Origin: JAAYXS01 sp964550375
GTDB lineage: Bacteria; Planctomycetota; Phycisphaerae; UBA1845; Fen-1342
Reading direction: 5' to 3'
Assembly: GCA_964550375.1 (NCBI GenBank)
Contig: CAZJYX010000013.1
Location: 35,344-99,343 of the forward strand
DNA length: 64,000 nt
Positions 9,319 to 18,627 of the stretch are shown here, in pieces; position 1 is the first letter of the stretch, and each line of letters begins with the position of its first letter. The translations under genes were made by a program, and so were the position numbers. A model generated the notes under the pieces. The model saw only the letters and a list, made by a program, of their open reading frames with translations. It did no database searches and was not told where the DNA came from.

Positions 9319-9840
9319 TCACGCCCCCTCCCGCAACTGCCGGAATAGCGCCACCAGTACCGGCCGCGGAATGTCCGCCAGCCCCTCCGGCGGAATCTCG
9401 TCCGAAACCATCCGCCCGATGACGTCCTCAGCCAGCGGCAGGTCGCGCCGAATCTCCTGCGCCAACTCCTCGCCCCGCGCCAGGTCTCCGTCCGCCATGT
9501 GGCGCGCGTACTGAACCAGCATCTCCTCCATCGCGACGCGATCCAGCCGTGCGTCCCCCTGCGGCGTCGTAACCGCCGGCCGATCCGAAGCCGACTCCGG
9601 CGGCAACTCACGGTCACGCATGATATCCGACACCAGACCTCGTGTTTCTGCCAGCAGCTTCTCCTGCTCCTGAACGTCCTGCTCGTCCACCGGAGCCAGC
9701 GGAATCACGTCGAGCTGCTCGTCGGGTGTCGGAATGTAGACGCTCTGGTTGCAGCCCGGGCACTTGCCCTGCCGCCCGGCGTGCTCGTCACCCGCGCGCA
9801 CCAGCTTGCCGCAATGTTCGCAGTGAAACTCTATCGGCAT
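9319..9840 (-). CDS. zinc-ribbon protein of unknown function
   Basis: A 173-residue protein. The N-terminus has two CxxC pairs (CEHCGK and KCPGCNQ) in the arrangement of the zinc ribbons often seen at the start of planctomycete regulatory and membrane proteins. The rest is acidic and helical with no recognised domain and no membrane segment. The ATG at 9840 is chosen over one at 9846 because GGAG lies seven bases upstream of 9840 and only one base from the other. It stands alone between the peroxiredoxin and der on the same strand. Function unknown; the ribbon suggests a protein or nucleic acid contact. Confidence 0.7.
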   Translation of the reverse strand: MPIEFHCEHCGKLVRAGDEHAGRQGKCPGCNQSVYIPTPDEQLDVIPLAPVDEQDVQEQEKLLAETRGLVSDIMRDRELPPESASDRPAVTTPQGDARLDRVAMEEMLVQYARHMADGDLARGEELAQEIRRDLPLAEDVIGRMVSDEIPPEGLADIPRPVLVALFRQLREGA

Positions 9841-9986
9841 GCCCATTCTCCTTCACGCCCACGAGGTCCGCGAGCAGCCGGCACAAGCCCCGACCGCTTT
9901 CCCGTGCAGCCGCGCACCGGGCACGTCCTCTTCGCCAACCGCCGCATTCTAGACGACCAGGCCACACACAACACCCCCCCAGGACT

Positions 9987-11309
9987 TCAGCCCGACCGCC
10001 CCGCCCGCGCCCGGAACAACAGCCGGATCGGTATCTCCTTGAACGGCAGCAGCTCGCGCAGCCGTCGCTCCATGTACCGGCGGTAATTCTCCCCCACCAG
10101 CGCCGGATCGTTGCAGAACATCACGATGGTCGGCGGACACACCGCCACCTGCGTGGCGTAATAGACTTTCACGGGCTTGGTGCCGCGCTTGGCCGACGGC
10201 CCCCGGTCTTGCAGAATCAGTTCCAGGGCCTGGTTAAGCTGCCCAGTGCCGACGCGCGTCTGCGCCTGCTGATGCAGGCTGAAGGCCACGTTCAGGGCCG
10301 CGTCCACGTTCTTGCCCGTCACGGCCGTGATAAACGTGAGCGGCGCGTAGGGCAACGCCGGAATCACCCGCGTCAGGTAGTCGGCATACTCGGCGGTGGT
10401 CGCGCGATCGCGCGCCAAGTCCCACTTGTTTATGGCCAAGACCACCGGCCGATGCTCGTCCAGCACCGCCCGAATCAGCTTCAGGTCCACCTCCGCCACC
10501 GCCACCGTCGCGTCAATAAGGACCATCACCACGTCCGCCCGCCGGATCGAGCGCAACGCGCGCGAGTAAGAGTAGAACTCCACGTCGCTCATCTGGCTGC
10601 GCTTGCGAACACCGGCGGTGTCGATCGCGATGAACTGCCGCCCGTCCCGTTCGAACTGCACGTCAACGGCGTCGCGCGTCGTCCCCGGAATCTCGCTGAC
10701 GATCATCCGCTCCTCCCCCGCCAACTGGTTCACGAGCGTGCTCTTGCCAGCGTTCCGCTTCCCCACGATCGCCAGCTTCATCACTGGCGCCGCGGGCGCC
10801 GTATCCGCAAACGCGCCCAATTCGCGGACGATGCGATTCAGCAAAGCATCCCGCCCGCGCCCATGCAGCGCCGACACGCACAGCGGCTCGCCGAATCCCA
10901 GCTTCATGAACTCGGCCGCCTGCGGCTCATGCACCGGATCGTCAACCTTGTTGACCACCGGAATCACCGGCTTGGCCAGCCGGCGCAACTGCTCGGCCAC
11001 CGCCACGTCCAGCGGCATCAGCCCGTTACTGACGTCGGCGACGAAGACGATCAGGTCGGCCCGCGTCATCGCGTAGCGAATCTGCCCCTCCACGTGCCCT
11101 TCGAGCTGATCGTCATCGATGATGCCGATGCCCCCCGTGTCCACCAACTCCAGGTAGCGCTCGTCGTGCTCAATCACCGCCGACACGCGGTCGCGCGTAA
11201 TGCCCGCCCGCGGATCCACAATGCTGATCCGCTGCCGCGCCAGGCTGTTCAGCAGGGAACTCTTGCCCACGTTGGGCCGCCCGACAATAACTACCACAGG
11301 CATCGCCAT
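9987..11309 (-). CDS. der: ribosome biogenesis GTPase Der (EngA)
   Basis: A double-GTPase that assists 50S subunit assembly. The first G domain has GRPNVGKSS, DTGGIG and NKVD. The second has GKRNAGKST (the P-loop is less standard than usual), DTAGVRKR and NKWD. A KH-like domain ends the protein (FKEIPIRLLFRARAG). With the start at 11309 the protein has 440 residues, as expected; the frame extends 56 codons further upstream, but that part is not Der-like. The start MAMPVVVIVGRPNVG has no Shine-Dalgarno. A promoter at 11317-11345 would begin the mRNA at about 11310, so the message is probably leaderless. ATG at 11303 is the alternative start. Confidence 0.94.
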   Translation of the reverse strand: MAMPVVVIVGRPNVGKSSLLNSLARQRISIVDPRAGITRDRVSAVIEHDERYLELVDTGGIGIIDDDQLEGHVEGQIRYAMTRADLIVFVADVSNGLMPLDVAVAEQLRRLAKPVIPVVNKVDDPVHEPQAAEFMKLGFGEPLCVSALHGRGRDALLNRIVRELGAFADTAPAAPVMKLAIVGKRNAGKSTLVNQLAGEERMIVSEIPGTTRDAVDVQFERDGRQFIAIDTAGVRKRSQMSDVEFYSYSRALRSIRRADVVMVLIDATVAVAEVDLKLIRAVLDEHRPVVLAINKWDLARDRATTAEYADYLTRVIPALPYAPLTFITAVTGKNVDAALNVAFSLHQQAQTRVGTGQLNQALELILQDRGPSAKRGTKPVKVYYATQVAVCPPTIVMFCNDPALVGENYRRYMERRLRELLPFKEIPIRLLFRARAGRSG

Positions 11310-11316
11310 GCCGGGG

Positions 11317-11345
11317 ATGATACGTGCTGGGCGCCCCGCTGCCAA
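11317..11345 (-). promoter_or_regulatory. promoter for der, predicted leaderless
   Basis: On the minus strand TTGGCA (11345-11340) and TATCAT (11322-11317) are 17 bases apart. Transcription would start near 11310, directly at the ATG of der at 11309. Confidence 0.6.
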
Positions 11346-11722
11346 AGCAGCCCCGCCGCGCGGCATGGCCAAGCCACTCCCGCCACGGCCGGGTCCCCGG
11401 AGCGACGCCCTCGGGCGGCAAACGCCGCGGAGGAGCAGGATCCCAGGCAGTCCATATCGCATGCCGAACAGTCGCATGGACCGCTGCCCACGGGCGAGCC
11501 CGAATTCACAGGGAAGGTAGTAATCGGGAGAGGTTAGAAACTGGCAAAAGAAAGGCGGGCGGGCGATATGACCGACCGGGGGGAAGTCAGTACGTATCGC
11601 GCGCCGCCCGCTCTATCTACAGTATGGCGCCATTTCCGCCCAGAGGCCAATCGTAAACACTGATTTTTTCATACTTTCCGTTTTTTCTGACCCACAGCCC
11701 CCCTTGCTGCGCGCGTGCCAAG

Positions 11723-11737
11723 AAGTGTCAGACACAA
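11723..11737. repeat. GTGTCnGnCAC intergenic element, copy 1
   Basis: AAGTGTCAGACACAA contains the palindrome GTGTC-A-GACAC. On the minus strand it is followed by TTCTT, and it lies 65-79 bases past the stop of the DUF4175-like gene. A related copy is at 46174-46188. It may act as a small terminator or be a remnant of a short dispersed element. Confidence 0.45.
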
Positions 11738-11801
11738 CGGGCACCCCATCACCATTTTAACCGAAATCGCTTGACGCCGGGAGCGCTCACGGACCCCAGG
11801 C

Positions 11802-14426
11802 CTATGGTGCGGCCTGACCGGACGTCTCCGCGAGCGCACGATAGTACGCGTCCAGAATCGCGCGGAGATCGGCGGGAACCTCCTGGTCCGCCGGCGGCGC
11901 GATCCGCGGCAGGTCGTCCGGACGCGCCCCGCCCGGGTCCACGCGCGTACCTGCCTCAGCCGCCAGACCGCCACCCGCCTGCAAGCGTGCGTCGCCCACG
12001 GACGTGTCGAAACGCAGCGTGCGCAGCCGGCCGGGCGGCCCGCCGCGCTGCGACAACTCGTGCAGTTGCTGAAGCGCCCGCACGAACGCCGCGGCCTTCT
12101 CCGCCGGCCAACCGAGGTCTAGCAGCATCTGCTCCGTGAGTTCCTCGCCGCCGCCCAGCATCTCCAGCAAATCGACAGTGTCGGCCAGGCCTTCTGACAA
12201 CGGGGAAGCAGAGCTATCAGGCGCGGGCCCCTCCGGCAACGCTGGGTCAGCCGGGCCTTCGGAGGGGTCGGCCAGCGGCGCTGACGATGGCGCGCCGGTG
12301 TGATCGGCACTCGGCTCGCCGCCGGAGCCTGGCAGACCCGCGTCCTCTTCATTTGCCGAAGTATCAGGCGCGCCTGACGTGGGCTCGTCGGCGGGCTGTG
12401 AAGCCGTGGAAGAGCCCGCCTGGTTGGGCGGAGCGGCCTCGTTGGCATCAGGCGACGGACCGGCGCCCGGTGCGGGCTGGTCCGGCTGTGGTTCACCGGC
12501 TGGTTGGCTCGCGGGGTTTGGGCCGTCCGATTGCTGCGGTCCGTCCCCCGGGGCTTGGCCGCTGTCGCCCCGGCACTGCTCGCAACCCTCACCGCCACAC
12601 TCGCAGGGGCGCGGTTCGGATCGGGCGCGCATCTGCTCGCGGACATCACTGGCCATTTCGCCGTGCTCTTCGAGGAAGCGTTCGAGTTCCTCGGCGAGCT
12701 CGGGGCTGAGGGCGGCTGCATCGGCCCCATCATCCGCCGCGTCCGCGACGGCGACGGCCTGTGTCTCGCCGTCCGGGTCGGGCTGCCCGCCCGGGCCGGC
12801 AGGCTTGCTGCCGGGCCGCTGCTCGGCCGGTGACGCCGGCCGGCTGGCGGCGGGCGCGGCAGGCGGCGCGATTATCGTCAGAACGCGACTGCGGCCAGTC
12901 TGCGGTTCCGGCCGGCCATCCGGCGACACGTGGTTGTCGCGGGCCTCGAGCCAAAGCTCGGTGCGCTCGCCCGGCCGCAGACCAAGGTCGGCGACGGGTA
13001 CTCGGGCGCTGGCCTGTCGGGCATCGGGGCCTGGCTCATATTGCAGCGCTCGCGACTCCTCGGTCCCTTGCCGCGCCAGTACCAGCGACACCCCGGCCAG
13101 ACCCACGTCGTCGCGCGCCACGGCGACAAGCTCCGGTGGCAGGTGCTCCAACCCGACCTCGGCGGGCGCAGCAGCGGCCGACGGCGTGACGATATCGACC
13201 TCCGGCGGGGCATCCGGGCGGACGATCAGGTCATACTCCGGCGGATCGCGTAGCGGCCAGCCCCACTTGTCGCTGAACTCGATGCGGTACTTGCCGCCGT
13301 ACGTCAGCAACGTCGCCAGCCCAAGACAGCACGGATCGTCGGCGGCCACGGTCATGCGCGTGCGCGTCTCCCGTTCGCCGTTCAGGACGAAGACCGCGTC
13401 GCGTGCCGGCGTATTGGCTTGGACGCGGAAGGTCGCGTGTGTCCCGGCGAGCACGTCCAGGTCCGGGTCAGAGACCGTGTGAGGCTGCCGGCCCGTGTAG
13501 GCCGGCGGGACTAGGTGCACCACGACGCTCGCGATGGCCGGCGACGGCAAAACGGGGATGGTCTCGGTCAGCGTGGCGTCATTGGCCGTGCAGCGGTAGG
13601 TGATATCGCGCATGACCTCGTGCGGCGCCAGCGTGACGGACCAGCGGTCCCCGGACGCCGGAAGCCGCTTGAGTTCGTAGCTTGCCGCGATATCGGGACC
13701 GTGGCCGTCGAGCAGGTCCAGTTGGACGCGCTCGGCGGGACGGCCGCCGACCCGAAACTCGAACTCGAGGGGCTGACCGGTTCGGATGATATCGGACGGG
13801 CCGGGCTGCACTCGTTCCAGCCAGGTCGCGGTCGGTGCGCTGATGGCGGCGCCGAAGAAACGGGCCAGCGAGGTCCACGCGGGTTTGGGGCTCAGCACCC
13901 CGTACGCCAGCCAGGCCGCCAACACCACGCTGCACACCGCGAGCGGCACGCGCAGGGCGGGCTCCCCGACCCGCGCGCCGGCCGCCCCGTCGGCAATGTC
14001 ACGGTCGGCCTGGGCCGTCGCCGCACTGCGCGCGTATGCAGCGCCGGGGGCAGTGCGCAGAAGCAGCGCATTTACGACCGAGTTATGCCGAATCCCGCTG
14101 CTGCGTTCCAGGATTCGGGCGGCGAACAGGGGGTTCACACGGCGAGCGAAGGCGTGGGTCAGTAGGGCGGCCGAGGCAATGGCCAACGTGGCCGTCCAGA
14201 GCGCGAATGACCCCTGGATGGCGGGGCGCGGCAGCCCGCCCGGCCAGTTGTGGTCGGCGGCGACAAAGCACAGCAGGTACAGGGCACCGGCAGCCCCCAG
14301 GACCAGCAGGCGACCCAGCAGGAGACGGGCGGCCACCCGCCGGCCGCAGGCAGCCAGGCGCGCGACCAGCAGGTGGTCCGCGGTGCCGGGGGCGGCGGGT
14401 GGCGACCAGGTTTGGATACGTGCCAT
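11802..14426 (-). CDS. large membrane-anchored protein, DUF4175-like
   Basis: An 874-residue protein. Two N-terminal membrane segments (about residues 42-60 and 72-92 in LLLGRLLVLGAAGALYLLCF and the following region) and a third near 165-185 precede a long soluble part with beta-rich, Ig-like segments. It resembles the DUF4175 type of large envelope proteins found near MoxR/VWA genes. From about residue 560 it becomes low-complexity Pro/Ala/Glu/Ser, with a small cysteine cluster CECGGEGCEQC. A short conserved-looking C-terminal part follows (LLDLGWPAEKAAAFVRALQQ and FDTSVGDARLQAGG). The ATG at 14426 is preceded by GGAG seven bases upstream; an earlier in-frame start at 14498 lacks support. 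It is divergent from the gene at 14574. Specific function unknown. Confidence 0.65.
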   Translation of the reverse strand: MARIQTWSPPAAPGTADHLLVARLAACGRRVAARLLLGRLLVLGAAGALYLLCFVAADHNWPGGLPRPAIQGSFALWTATLAIASAALLTHAFARRVNPLFAARILERSSGIRHNSVVNALLLRTAPGAAYARSAATAQADRDIADGAAGARVGEPALRVPLAVCSVVLAAWLAYGVLSPKPAWTSLARFFGAAISAPTATWLERVQPGPSDIIRTGQPLEFEFRVGGRPAERVQLDLLDGHGPDIAASYELKRLPASGDRWSVTLAPHEVMRDITYRCTANDATLTETIPVLPSPAIASVVVHLVPPAYTGRQPHTVSDPDLDVLAGTHATFRVQANTPARDAVFVLNGERETRTRMTVAADDPCCLGLATLLTYGGKYRIEFSDKWGWPLRDPPEYDLIVRPDAPPEVDIVTPSAAAAPAEVGLEHLPPELVAVARDDVGLAGVSLVLARQGTEESRALQYEPGPDARQASARVPVADLGLRPGERTELWLEARDNHVSPDGRPEPQTGRSRVLTIIAPPAAPAASRPASPAEQRPGSKPAGPGGQPDPDGETQAVAVADAADDGADAAALSPELAEELERFLEEHGEMASDVREQMRARSEPRPCECGGEGCEQCRGDSGQAPGDGPQQSDGPNPASQPAGEPQPDQPAPGAGPSPDANEAAPPNQAGSSTASQPADEPTSGAPDTSANEEDAGLPGSGGEPSADHTGAPSSAPLADPSEGPADPALPEGPAPDSSASPLSEGLADTVDLLEMLGGGEELTEQMLLDLGWPAEKAAAFVRALQQLHELSQRGGPPGRLRTLRFDTSVGDARLQAGGGLAAEAGTRVDPGGARPDDLPRIAPPADQEVPADLRAILDAYYRALAETSGQAAP

Positions 14427-14504
14427 CGGGGGGCTCCATCCGCTATTGTAACCCGGCGAGGGAAGCGTGCAGCCCAGTGCGCGGCGCGGCCGGGTCACGC
14501 GGGT

Positions 14505-14533
14505 TTGACTCGGGCGCTAACTCCTGGCAGAAT
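14505..14533 (+). promoter_or_regulatory. promoter upstream of the putative lipoprotein gene
   Basis: TTGACT (14505-14510) and CAGAAT (14528-14533) are separated by 17 bases. Transcription would start near 14540, ahead of the GGAGG at 14562-14566. Confidence 0.45.
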
Positions 14534-14573
14534 ATGCGTTTCGACGTAGCTACGTCAGCGCGGAGGTTCAGTG

Positions 14574-15080
14574 ATGGACCGGGTGAACGAGAATGCAGCG
14601 GCGCGCGGCTACCGTTTAGTCGCCATCCTGGCCCTGGGGGCCGTCGGGCTGTTGCCATCGGGCTGCACGACCACGACACAATCCGGGACAACCGGCAGCG
14701 CGCGGCGTGTGGAAGCTCCGGCGCGAGCCGTGCAGCATCCCACCCTGAGCGGGATTCCCCTGCCGACCGGCTTCGAGCTGGTCGAGGATCGCAGCTTTCT
14801 GTATTCAAGCGGTCAGGTGCGGCACGCGAGTTGTGAGTTCGTGGGCGGCGCGCAACCCACCGACGTAAGCCGGTTCTACAAGGAACACATGGCATCCGCC
14901 GGCTTCACGCTGCGGCAGGAGCGCTTCGACCGCGGTGAGTATGTACTCGACTTTGACGGCAGTTCGGAACGGAGCGAGGTCCGCATCCGGCGGACCGGCT
15001 TCAAGACCAGTGTAATTATCAACGTCTCGCCGACGCCCAAAGGGCCCGTCGAGCGCGACAGGCCGGGCGCACCGCGCTAA
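14574..15080 (+). CDS. putative lipoprotein of unknown function
   Basis: A 168-residue protein with a basic N-terminus, a hydrophobic stretch (YRLVAILALGAVGLLP) and then SGC, an imperfect lipobox with Pro at -3. The mature part has an alpha/beta pattern (LPTGFELVEDRS, VSRFYKEHMASAGFTL, VRIRRTGFKTSVIINVSP). This resembles small lipoproteins with a single-strand-exchange fold found in Planctomycetota. The ATG at 14574 is preferred over the adjoining GTG at 14571, since GGAGG (14562-14566) then sits at seven bases. It is followed after 44 bases by the TPR-like gene and probably belongs to the same transcript. Function not recognised. Confidence 0.65.
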   Translation: MDRVNENAAARGYRLVAILALGAVGLLPSGCTTTTQSGTTGSARRVEAPARAVQHPTLSGIPLPTGFELVEDRSFLYSSGQVRHASCEFVGGAQPTDVSRFYKEHMASAGFTLRQERFDRGEYVLDFDGSSERSEVRIRRTGFKTSVIINVSPTPKGPVERDRPGAPR

Positions 15081-15124
15081 CAGGCAAGTGGGGCCATTAA
15101 GGCCCGACCAGCAGAGGTACGAAC

Positions 15125-16018
15125 ATGGACGCCGACAGACGGCACCAATTGAAGACGAATGAACTGGCCGAAGCGCTGGGCAAAGTGCGCGAAATCGGCA
15201 GCGATCCGCAATCACGCTACTGGCTCATCGGCATCATCGTGGTGCTGGCGGTCGTCGGCGGATATCGCCTCTGGTCGGGCATGCAGGAGCGGCGCGTCAC
15301 GAGCGCGGCGCGTGATCTGAGCGCGGCGGTCCGGCAGTTGGGCACGAACCGCGTTGCGGCGATCGACGACTTGCGCGGGCTGGTGCGGCGGGCTCCAACG
15401 AAGGGCCTCGAGGCCAGCGCGCGACTGGAGTTGGGCGGCGCCCTGAGGGTGGAGGCACACCAGAGTGAGGAGCAGCGTCAGGCCTTGCTGGAGGAATCGG
15501 TCGCCACGCTCAAGGCCGTGGTGGACGATCCGCAGATGCCGGGCCAGCTTGCCGCGGCGGCGGCTTTCTCCCTGGCGACCTCGTACGAGTCGCTGCGCCA
15601 GTTCGACGACGCGGAGCGCATGTACCAGTTGCTGGTTGATAGCGAGCGTTTCGGCGGGACGGCCTTCCCCTTCGTGGCTGCTGGCCGCGTGGAGACGCTG
15701 GACGAACTGCGCACGCCAGTGACGTTCCAGCCTGGCCTGCCGCCGGAGCCGGCCGTAGCCACCACGCCGGCGGCGACGAGCACTCCGCCTGCTGGTGCGG
15801 ACGCCCCACGGACGTTCCCGCAAATGCTGCGCAGCGAGGAACTCGGGCCGCCGCTGCCGCGCCTGCCGGCCGCCGCGCCGACTCCCGAGCCGGCCGAGGA
15901 AACCCGTCCGGAGGAGCCCACGGCAGCCGACGAGCCGGCGGCCACTGAGCCCGCCAGTTCGAATCCGCCCCCTGAGCAACCGGCGGAACCTGGAGGCGAC
16001 AGCGGCGAGCACCCGTGA
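15125..16018 (+). CDS. YfgM-like membrane-anchored tetratricopeptide protein
   Basis: A 297-residue protein with a cytoplasmic N-terminus, one membrane segment at about residues 35-53 (YWLIGIIVVLAVVGGYRLW) and a periplasmic helical part that looks like degenerate TPR repeats (ARLELGGALRVEA, AAAFSLATSYESLRQFDDAERMYQLL). This layout matches YfgM/DUF2133-type proteins that work with SecYEG or periplasmic chaperones. The last 90 residues are a Pro/Ala/Glu-rich tail with no predicted fold. The stop overlaps the GTG of the next gene by four bases (GTGA), so it is translationally coupled to the pseudouridine synthase. Confidence 0.65.
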   Translation: MDADRRHQLKTNELAEALGKVREIGSDPQSRYWLIGIIVVLAVVGGYRLWSGMQERRVTSAARDLSAAVRQLGTNRVAAIDDLRGLVRRAPTKGLEASARLELGGALRVEAHQSEEQRQALLEESVATLKAVVDDPQMPGQLAAAAAFSLATSYESLRQFDDAERMYQLLVDSERFGGTAFPFVAAGRVETLDELRTPVTFQPGLPPEPAVATTPAATSTPPAGADAPRTFPQMLRSEELGPPLPRLPAAAPTPEPAEETRPEEPTAADEPAATEPASSNPPPEQPAEPGGDSGEHP

Positions 16019-17040
16019 GCCACGACGAGGATATCCTCGAGCGTTCGATCCCCATTGACGAAGACGAGGCGCAGCGCGTGCGTCTGCGCATCCGCCGCAA
16101 GCTGCCCGGTCGGCGGCTGGACAAGTACCTGCACGGCCGCATCCCGCACCTTTCACGAACCACGATTCAGCGGCTCATCAAGCAGGGCGCCATTACGGTC
16201 AACGGCGCGCCCGCCAAGCCCAGTTACGAGATGTGCGGCGGCGACGTAATCGACCTCACGATTCCCGCGCCGGAGCCACGCGAGGTCGCGCCGGAGGACA
16301 TCCCGCTGGACATCGTCTACGAGGACGATTTCCTGCTGGCATTGAACAAGCAGGCCGGCATCGTGTGCCACCCGGCGCGCGGCGACCAGACCGGCACGCT
16401 GGTGAACGGCCTGGTGTACTACGCGAACGAGCTGAGCCACGGCTCGGACCCCTTCCGACCCGGCATCGTGCACCGGCTCGACAAGAACACCACCGGCATC
16501 ATGCTGGTGGCCAAGAACGACGAGGCGCACTGGCGCCTGGCCCTGCAGTTTGAGCGCCGCAGCTTGCAGAAGACCTACCTCGCCGTGGTACACGGCGAAC
16601 TCGAGCTGGACGGCGACCGCATCGATGCACCGATCGGCGTGCATCCGGTGGTGCGTGAGAAGTTCGCCGTCATGGTCCAGGAAAACCGCATCGACATCGC
16701 CAAGAGTGCGGTGACCAACTACCGGGCGGCCGAGCGCTTTCGCGGGTACACACTGGTGGACTTGCAGCCGAAGACCGGGCGCACGCACCAGCTCCGCGTA
16801 CACATGTCGCACATCGGGCATCCGCTGGTCGGCGACACCATGTATGGCGGCAAGCTGATCAGCGAGTATGATCTGACGGGTACCGGCAGCACTGAACCGC
16901 TGATTGAGTACCAGGCGTTGCACGCCTGGCGCATTGCGTTTCGCCACCCGATCACGGAGAAGCACATGGAGCTCGAAGCTCCGTTCCACACCCGTTTCAG
17001 AGACCTCGTACAGCTCCTGCGGAGGACGCGCAGTGTGTGA
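16015..17040 (+). CDS. rluD: RluA/RluD-family 23S rRNA pseudouridine synthase
   Basis: A 341-residue enzyme that isomerises uridine to pseudouridine in rRNA. An S4 RNA-binding domain lies near residues 28-90 (RRLDKYLHGRIPHLSRTTIQ and the GAITVNG turn). The catalytic domain has HRLDKNTTGIMLVAKND with Asp156 as the nucleophile, and a later KTGRTHQLRVH motif. Thr replaces the more usual Ser in the HRLDxxTSG motif. It starts with GTG inside the previous stop and overlaps the next gene by eight bases. RluD (sites 1911/1915/1917) is the best guess among the paralogues, but RluC or RluA activity is not excluded. Confidence 0.88.
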   Translation: MSHDEDILERSIPIDEDEAQRVRLRIRRKLPGRRLDKYLHGRIPHLSRTTIQRLIKQGAITVNGAPAKPSYEMCGGDVIDLTIPAPEPREVAPEDIPLDIVYEDDFLLALNKQAGIVCHPARGDQTGTLVNGLVYYANELSHGSDPFRPGIVHRLDKNTTGIMLVAKNDEAHWRLALQFERRSLQKTYLAVVHGELELDGDRIDAPIGVHPVVREKFAVMVQENRIDIAKSAVTNYRAAERFRGYTLVDLQPKTGRTHQLRVHMSHIGHPLVGDTMYGGKLISEYDLTGTGSTEPLIEYQALHAWRIAFRHPITEKHMELEAPFHTRFRDLVQLLRRTRSV

Positions 17041-18496
17041 GCGCGGCCCGCGCCGGGCAACCTGGCTAGGCGCAGCGGCCGTCCGGACACTTGCCCTGCT
17101 GGCGGTTCTGACGCTGGTGCTACCGGCGGCCGGCCAGTCGCCGGCGGTGGGCGCGGTCCGGACACAACTTGACGCGCTGCTGGCAACCGCGGGACCGGAA
17201 ACGCAGGTCGGCCTGGCCGTCGTGGACGTCGCCAGCGGCGAAAGCTGGTTCGCGCACGCGGCGCAGCAGCCGCTCAAGCCGGCCAGCGTGATGAAATTGC
17301 TCGTGACGGCGGCGACCCTGGACCGCTTCGGGCCGGACTTCAGCTACCACACGGATGTGTATGTGCATGACGGCGAGCTGTGGATCATTGGATCCGGAGA
17401 TCCGGCACTGGGCGACGAGCGCATCGCGGGGCGGCACGGCCGGCCGGCGCTGCAGGTGCTGGACGACTGGGTCGCCGCGGTGCGGGACGCGGGCGTCACG
17501 CGGCTTGAGCGCATCGTGCTGGACGACAGCATCTTCGAGCGACCCGGGCGCCATCCGGATTGGCCGGTCGATCAGCAGGATCGCTGGTACCAGGCGCCCG
17601 TGGGCGGGCTGAATCTGAACAACAACTGCCTGGATGCGTCGGTCCAGGTCAGCGGCGGGAACGTAACGCTGCTGTTGCAGCCGAACCTGCCGGCGACGTT
17701 CATCGCCAACTCGCTGCAAGCCGGGAAGCAGAACAAGCCGATTCTGCGGCGCAGGCCGGACAGCGACGTGTTCGAGTTCAGCGGGCCGGTCACACAGAGC
17801 GCGGCCTTCAAGCCGGCCAGCGTTGGACGGCCCAGCGTTTTCCTGGGATACGCGCTGGAGACGGCGCTGGGTACGCGCGGCGTCGCGGTGGACGGCCCGG
17901 TCGTACGTCGCACGATCCCGGCTGAGACGCTGGCGCGGTTGACACCCGTGGCCCGTCACACGACGCGCATGCCGGACGTGCTGTGGCGCTGCAACACGTT
18001 CAGCCAGAATCTGTTCGCCGAATGCCTATTAAAGACGCTGGTCGCCTATCGGCCGGATGGCCGCCGCAGCGGCGAGCCGGGCAGTTGGGAGGCCGGCGCC
18101 GACCAAATGCGCCGCCAACTGACCGCCCTGGGATTGGACCTGGAAACGGCGGTGTTACGCGACGGCAGCGGTTTGAGTCATCAGAATCGCCTGACAGCCG
18201 AGCAGCTGGCGCAACTGCTGCGGCTGATGGCGCGACATCGGCATGCGGCCATGTACGCTGCCAGCCTGGCCGAGCCCGGGCAGCCGGGCTCGATGCAGCG
18301 GCGCTACGATTACCCGGCGCTGCGCGGCCGGGTGCGGGGCAAGACTGGCACGCTGAGCGGCGTGCGCACGCTGGCCGGTTACGTCGAGCGCCCGGATGGC
18401 GCGCGCCTGGCCTTCGCGGTGCTGTGTAACGGACCGAAGGTGGCGGACATGCCGCTGCAGGTGGCGCGCATACTGGCGACGGCGGGCCTGAATTAG
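17033..18496 (+). CDS. dacB: D-alanyl-D-alanine carboxypeptidase/endopeptidase, PBP4 type
   Basis: A 487-residue exported penicillin-binding protein that trims or cleaves peptidoglycan cross-links in the periplasm. A signal peptide occupies about residues 1-33 (VRTLALLAVLTLVLPAAGQS). The three active-site motifs are present: SVMK with Ser85 and Lys88, SQN with Ser324 and Asn326, and KTG at Lys437. The spacing between the first two motifs is long, as in class C PBP4 enzymes with an inserted domain. The GTG at 17033 is chosen because GGAGG (17021-17025) lies seven bases upstream. It overlaps rluD by eight bases. Its presence supports a peptidoglycan wall in this organism. Confidence 0.9.
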   Translation: MCERGPRRATWLGAAAVRTLALLAVLTLVLPAAGQSPAVGAVRTQLDALLATAGPETQVGLAVVDVASGESWFAHAAQQPLKPASVMKLLVTAATLDRFGPDFSYHTDVYVHDGELWIIGSGDPALGDERIAGRHGRPALQVLDDWVAAVRDAGVTRLERIVLDDSIFERPGRHPDWPVDQQDRWYQAPVGGLNLNNNCLDASVQVSGGNVTLLLQPNLPATFIANSLQAGKQNKPILRRRPDSDVFEFSGPVTQSAAFKPASVGRPSVFLGYALETALGTRGVAVDGPVVRRTIPAETLARLTPVARHTTRMPDVLWRCNTFSQNLFAECLLKTLVAYRPDGRRSGEPGSWEAGADQMRRQLTALGLDLETAVLRDGSGLSHQNRLTAEQLAQLLRLMARHRHAAMYAASLAEPGQPGSMQRRYDYPALRGRVRGKTGTLSGVRTLAGYVERPDGARLAFAVLCNGPKVADMPLQVARILATAGLN

Positions 18497-18627
18497 CCGG
18501 CCGGCGGGTGGTCAGGTGCGGCGTGGGCTTGTGCATTCACGCTCAGGCGGCACAATGGTGGCGCACCGCGAAGGTTGGCGGTGCCGACCTTCCGAGTAAG
18601 GTAACTTCAGAGAGCTAGGAGCTATTC

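Larger units (their letters stand above)
11310..11801. other. 492-base intergenic region
   Basis: No gene is supported here. The der promoter lies at its left edge. The middle has AT-rich patches with two T6 tracts (about 11665-11696) not preceded by a stem. An 11-base palindromic element at 11723-11737 lies downstream of the minus-strand DUF4175-like gene. Confidence 0.5.
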
